A stretch of DNA of 64,000 bases from positions 62,001 to 126,000 of the forward strand of contig DAIDJG010000361.1 in assembly GCA_027451445.1 (NCBI GenBank), in the 5' to 3' direction. Source of the stretch: Singulisphaera sp. GTDB taxonomy: Bacteria > Planctomycetota > Planctomycetia > Isosphaerales > Isosphaeraceae. The translations under genes and the position numbers were made by a program. Numbering within the stretch: the stretch's first letter is position 1; each line of letters opens with the position of its first letter. This document shows positions 63,037 to 64,000 of the stretch, one piece after another. The notes below the pieces were generated by a model. That model saw only the letters and a program-made list of their open reading frames with translations, did no database searches and was not told the DNA's origin.

Positions 63037-63954
63037 TCAGCGGGTTGGTTCGGGCGGTTTGCGGACCATGAAAAACTGGTCAACGCCAGGCACGATCTCG
63101 CCACCGAGTGTCCGATCGGCCGATTCCCACCCGAGGCGGTCGGGGCCCATGCGCGTGATCGTGTTGGTCGCCGAAACCGTCTGGCCATCGGCGCGGACCC
63201 CGGAGACCTTCACGATCCAGCGCTCGCCGTCCTGCGCCAGCACGCCCTCGGCAAAGCCGCCGCCGTTATCGAAGATCCAGGTGCGAAACTGCTTGATCGC
63301 GGCGTCCCAGCCGATGCGCTGGGTGCCCTTGAGGGCAACCACACCCTCGACCTTGATGTCGAACTTGCGCAGTAGAAACGTGCCGTCGTCCGACCACTCG
63401 CATTTGGTCGACACGATGGCGTCGTCCGACTCGTTGACCCATTCGCCGAGCATCCACTCCAGATCCTTGAGCCGCTCGTTGGGCGTTTCGGGCGTCGATT
63501 CTTCGTCCTTGATCCGCGCGTGCAGCCAGTGTCCGTCCTGCTTGGCATAGAGCACGGTATACCGGTTGGACTCGTCCGGACCGCCCTCCGTCTTGATTGT
63601 GGCCGTCCCGGACTCAACGGCAAGCGTTGGGCTCAGAAAACGGATCGAGTCGATGTCCACGTCGAGCTTGCCCTGACCCGAGTCCGCAAAGCGTTCCGAG
63701 TACCGCTCAACGATCGCGTCGCGCCCCTGGGTGACGGTCCCGTCGTCGTCCTCGATCTCGGCCCCTTCCGTGAAGAGAGCACCGAGCGCCTTGGCGTCCC
63801 TGGCGTTATAAGCCTTGACGAACGACGCGGAGACCGCGCGAACGGCCTCGTCACTCTCATCCGCCTTGGGCGCAGCCGATTTCTCCTGCCCCACCGCAAA
63901 GCCGACCGCGAGCGCCGCGGCCAGCGAAAATCCCAGGATATGACGGTACTTCAT
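63037..63954 (-). CDS. Secreted SgcJ/EcaC-like (NTF2-fold) protein
   Basis: This 305-residue protein starts at the ATG at 63954 with GGAG upstream and a signal peptide (ILGFSLAAALAVGFAVGQ). Residues about 38-150 form a SnoaL/SgcJ-type NTF2-like domain, with VRAVSASFVKAYNARDAKAL, EGAEIEDDDGTVTQGRDAIV and YSERFADSG. The C-terminal half (about 165-300) is a second domain of lipocalin-like or DUF1579-like character: LEWMLGEWVNESDD and CEWSDDGTFLLRKFDIKV. This two-domain layout is common in planctomycetes. No catalytic role is established. The promoter side lies beyond 63954, near the window end. Confidence 0.85.
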   Translation of the reverse strand: MKYRHILGFSLAAALAVGFAVGQEKSAAPKADESDEAVRAVSASFVKAYNARDAKALGALFTEGAEIEDDDGTVTQGRDAIVERYSERFADSGQGKLDVDIDSIRFLSPTLAVESGTATIKTEGGPDESNRYTVLYAKQDGHWLHARIKDEESTPETPNERLKDLEWMLGEWVNESDDAIVSTKCEWSDDGTFLLRKFDIKVEGVVALKGTQRIGWDAAIKQFRTWIFDNGGGFAEGVLAQDGERWIVKVSGVRADGQTVSATNTITRMGPDRLGWESADRTLGGEIVPGVDQFFMVRKPPEPTR

Positions 63955-64000
63955 CGTTCTCAATCTCCACCGAGTGCTTTGTACATGTCCTTTACCGTGA

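Overview
The window is GC-rich DNA from a member of the Planctomycetota, possibly an Isosphaeraceae-like organism (the family is inference). The main signs are a DUF1552 gene paired with a PSCyt1/DUF1587/DUF1592-type cytochrome-like gene, several sulfatases, a secreted or membrane SUMF1-like protein, and the dispersed palindromic repeats typical of planctomycete intergenic DNA. Coding density is high on both strands. I see no tRNA, rRNA, CRISPR array, phage or complete insertion sequence.

Layout. 1-3.5 kb (minus): a DUF1592/DUF1552 pair; the DUF1552 gene runs off the left edge. 3.7-14 kb: two ADP-ribosylglycohydrolase genes bracket a sulfur-related block. That block holds one sulfatase, one tandem two-domain sulfatase and a tight minus-strand operon of four genes that match suyA, suyB, slcC and comC. 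These would racemise 3-sulfolactate and cleave it to pyruvate and sulfite. 14-22.6 kb: a HEAT-like hypothetical gene, then a PadR regulator with a palindromic operator ahead of a three-gene RND efflux system. 22.6-27 kb: rdgB, hisH, hisA and a divergent EF-G paralogue. 27-31 kb: envelope and secreted proteins, including a prepilin peptidase.

31.4-35.6 kb (minus): argB, argD, argF, rph. 36-41 kb: mutL, a DUF2135-like membrane protein, larB and nnrD. 41.3-49.6 kb (plus): a membrane-anchored SUMF1-fold protein without catalytic cysteines, a fused aroDE gene overlapping aroK, a small membrane protein, and metH behind a good sigma-70-type promoter. 49.6-51.8 kb (minus): a soluble histidine kinase and an NtrC-type sigma-54 activator. 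52-54.7 kb (minus): rpsO-pnp. 55-59.2 kb (minus): two large GT-C/YfhO-like membrane proteins with overlapping ends. 59.5-62 kb (minus): a small conserved hypothetical gene and a TIGR03960-type radical SAM gene. 62-63 kb is gene-poor and full of repeats. The window ends with a secreted SgcJ/EcaC-like protein.

Most of the window is housekeeping (Arg, His, aromatic and Met synthesis, RNA turnover, mismatch repair). The accessory interest lies in the 3.7-14 kb sulfur block and the palindromic elements. One element is inserted in frame inside a gene, and another occurs as two near-identical copies 50 kb apart.
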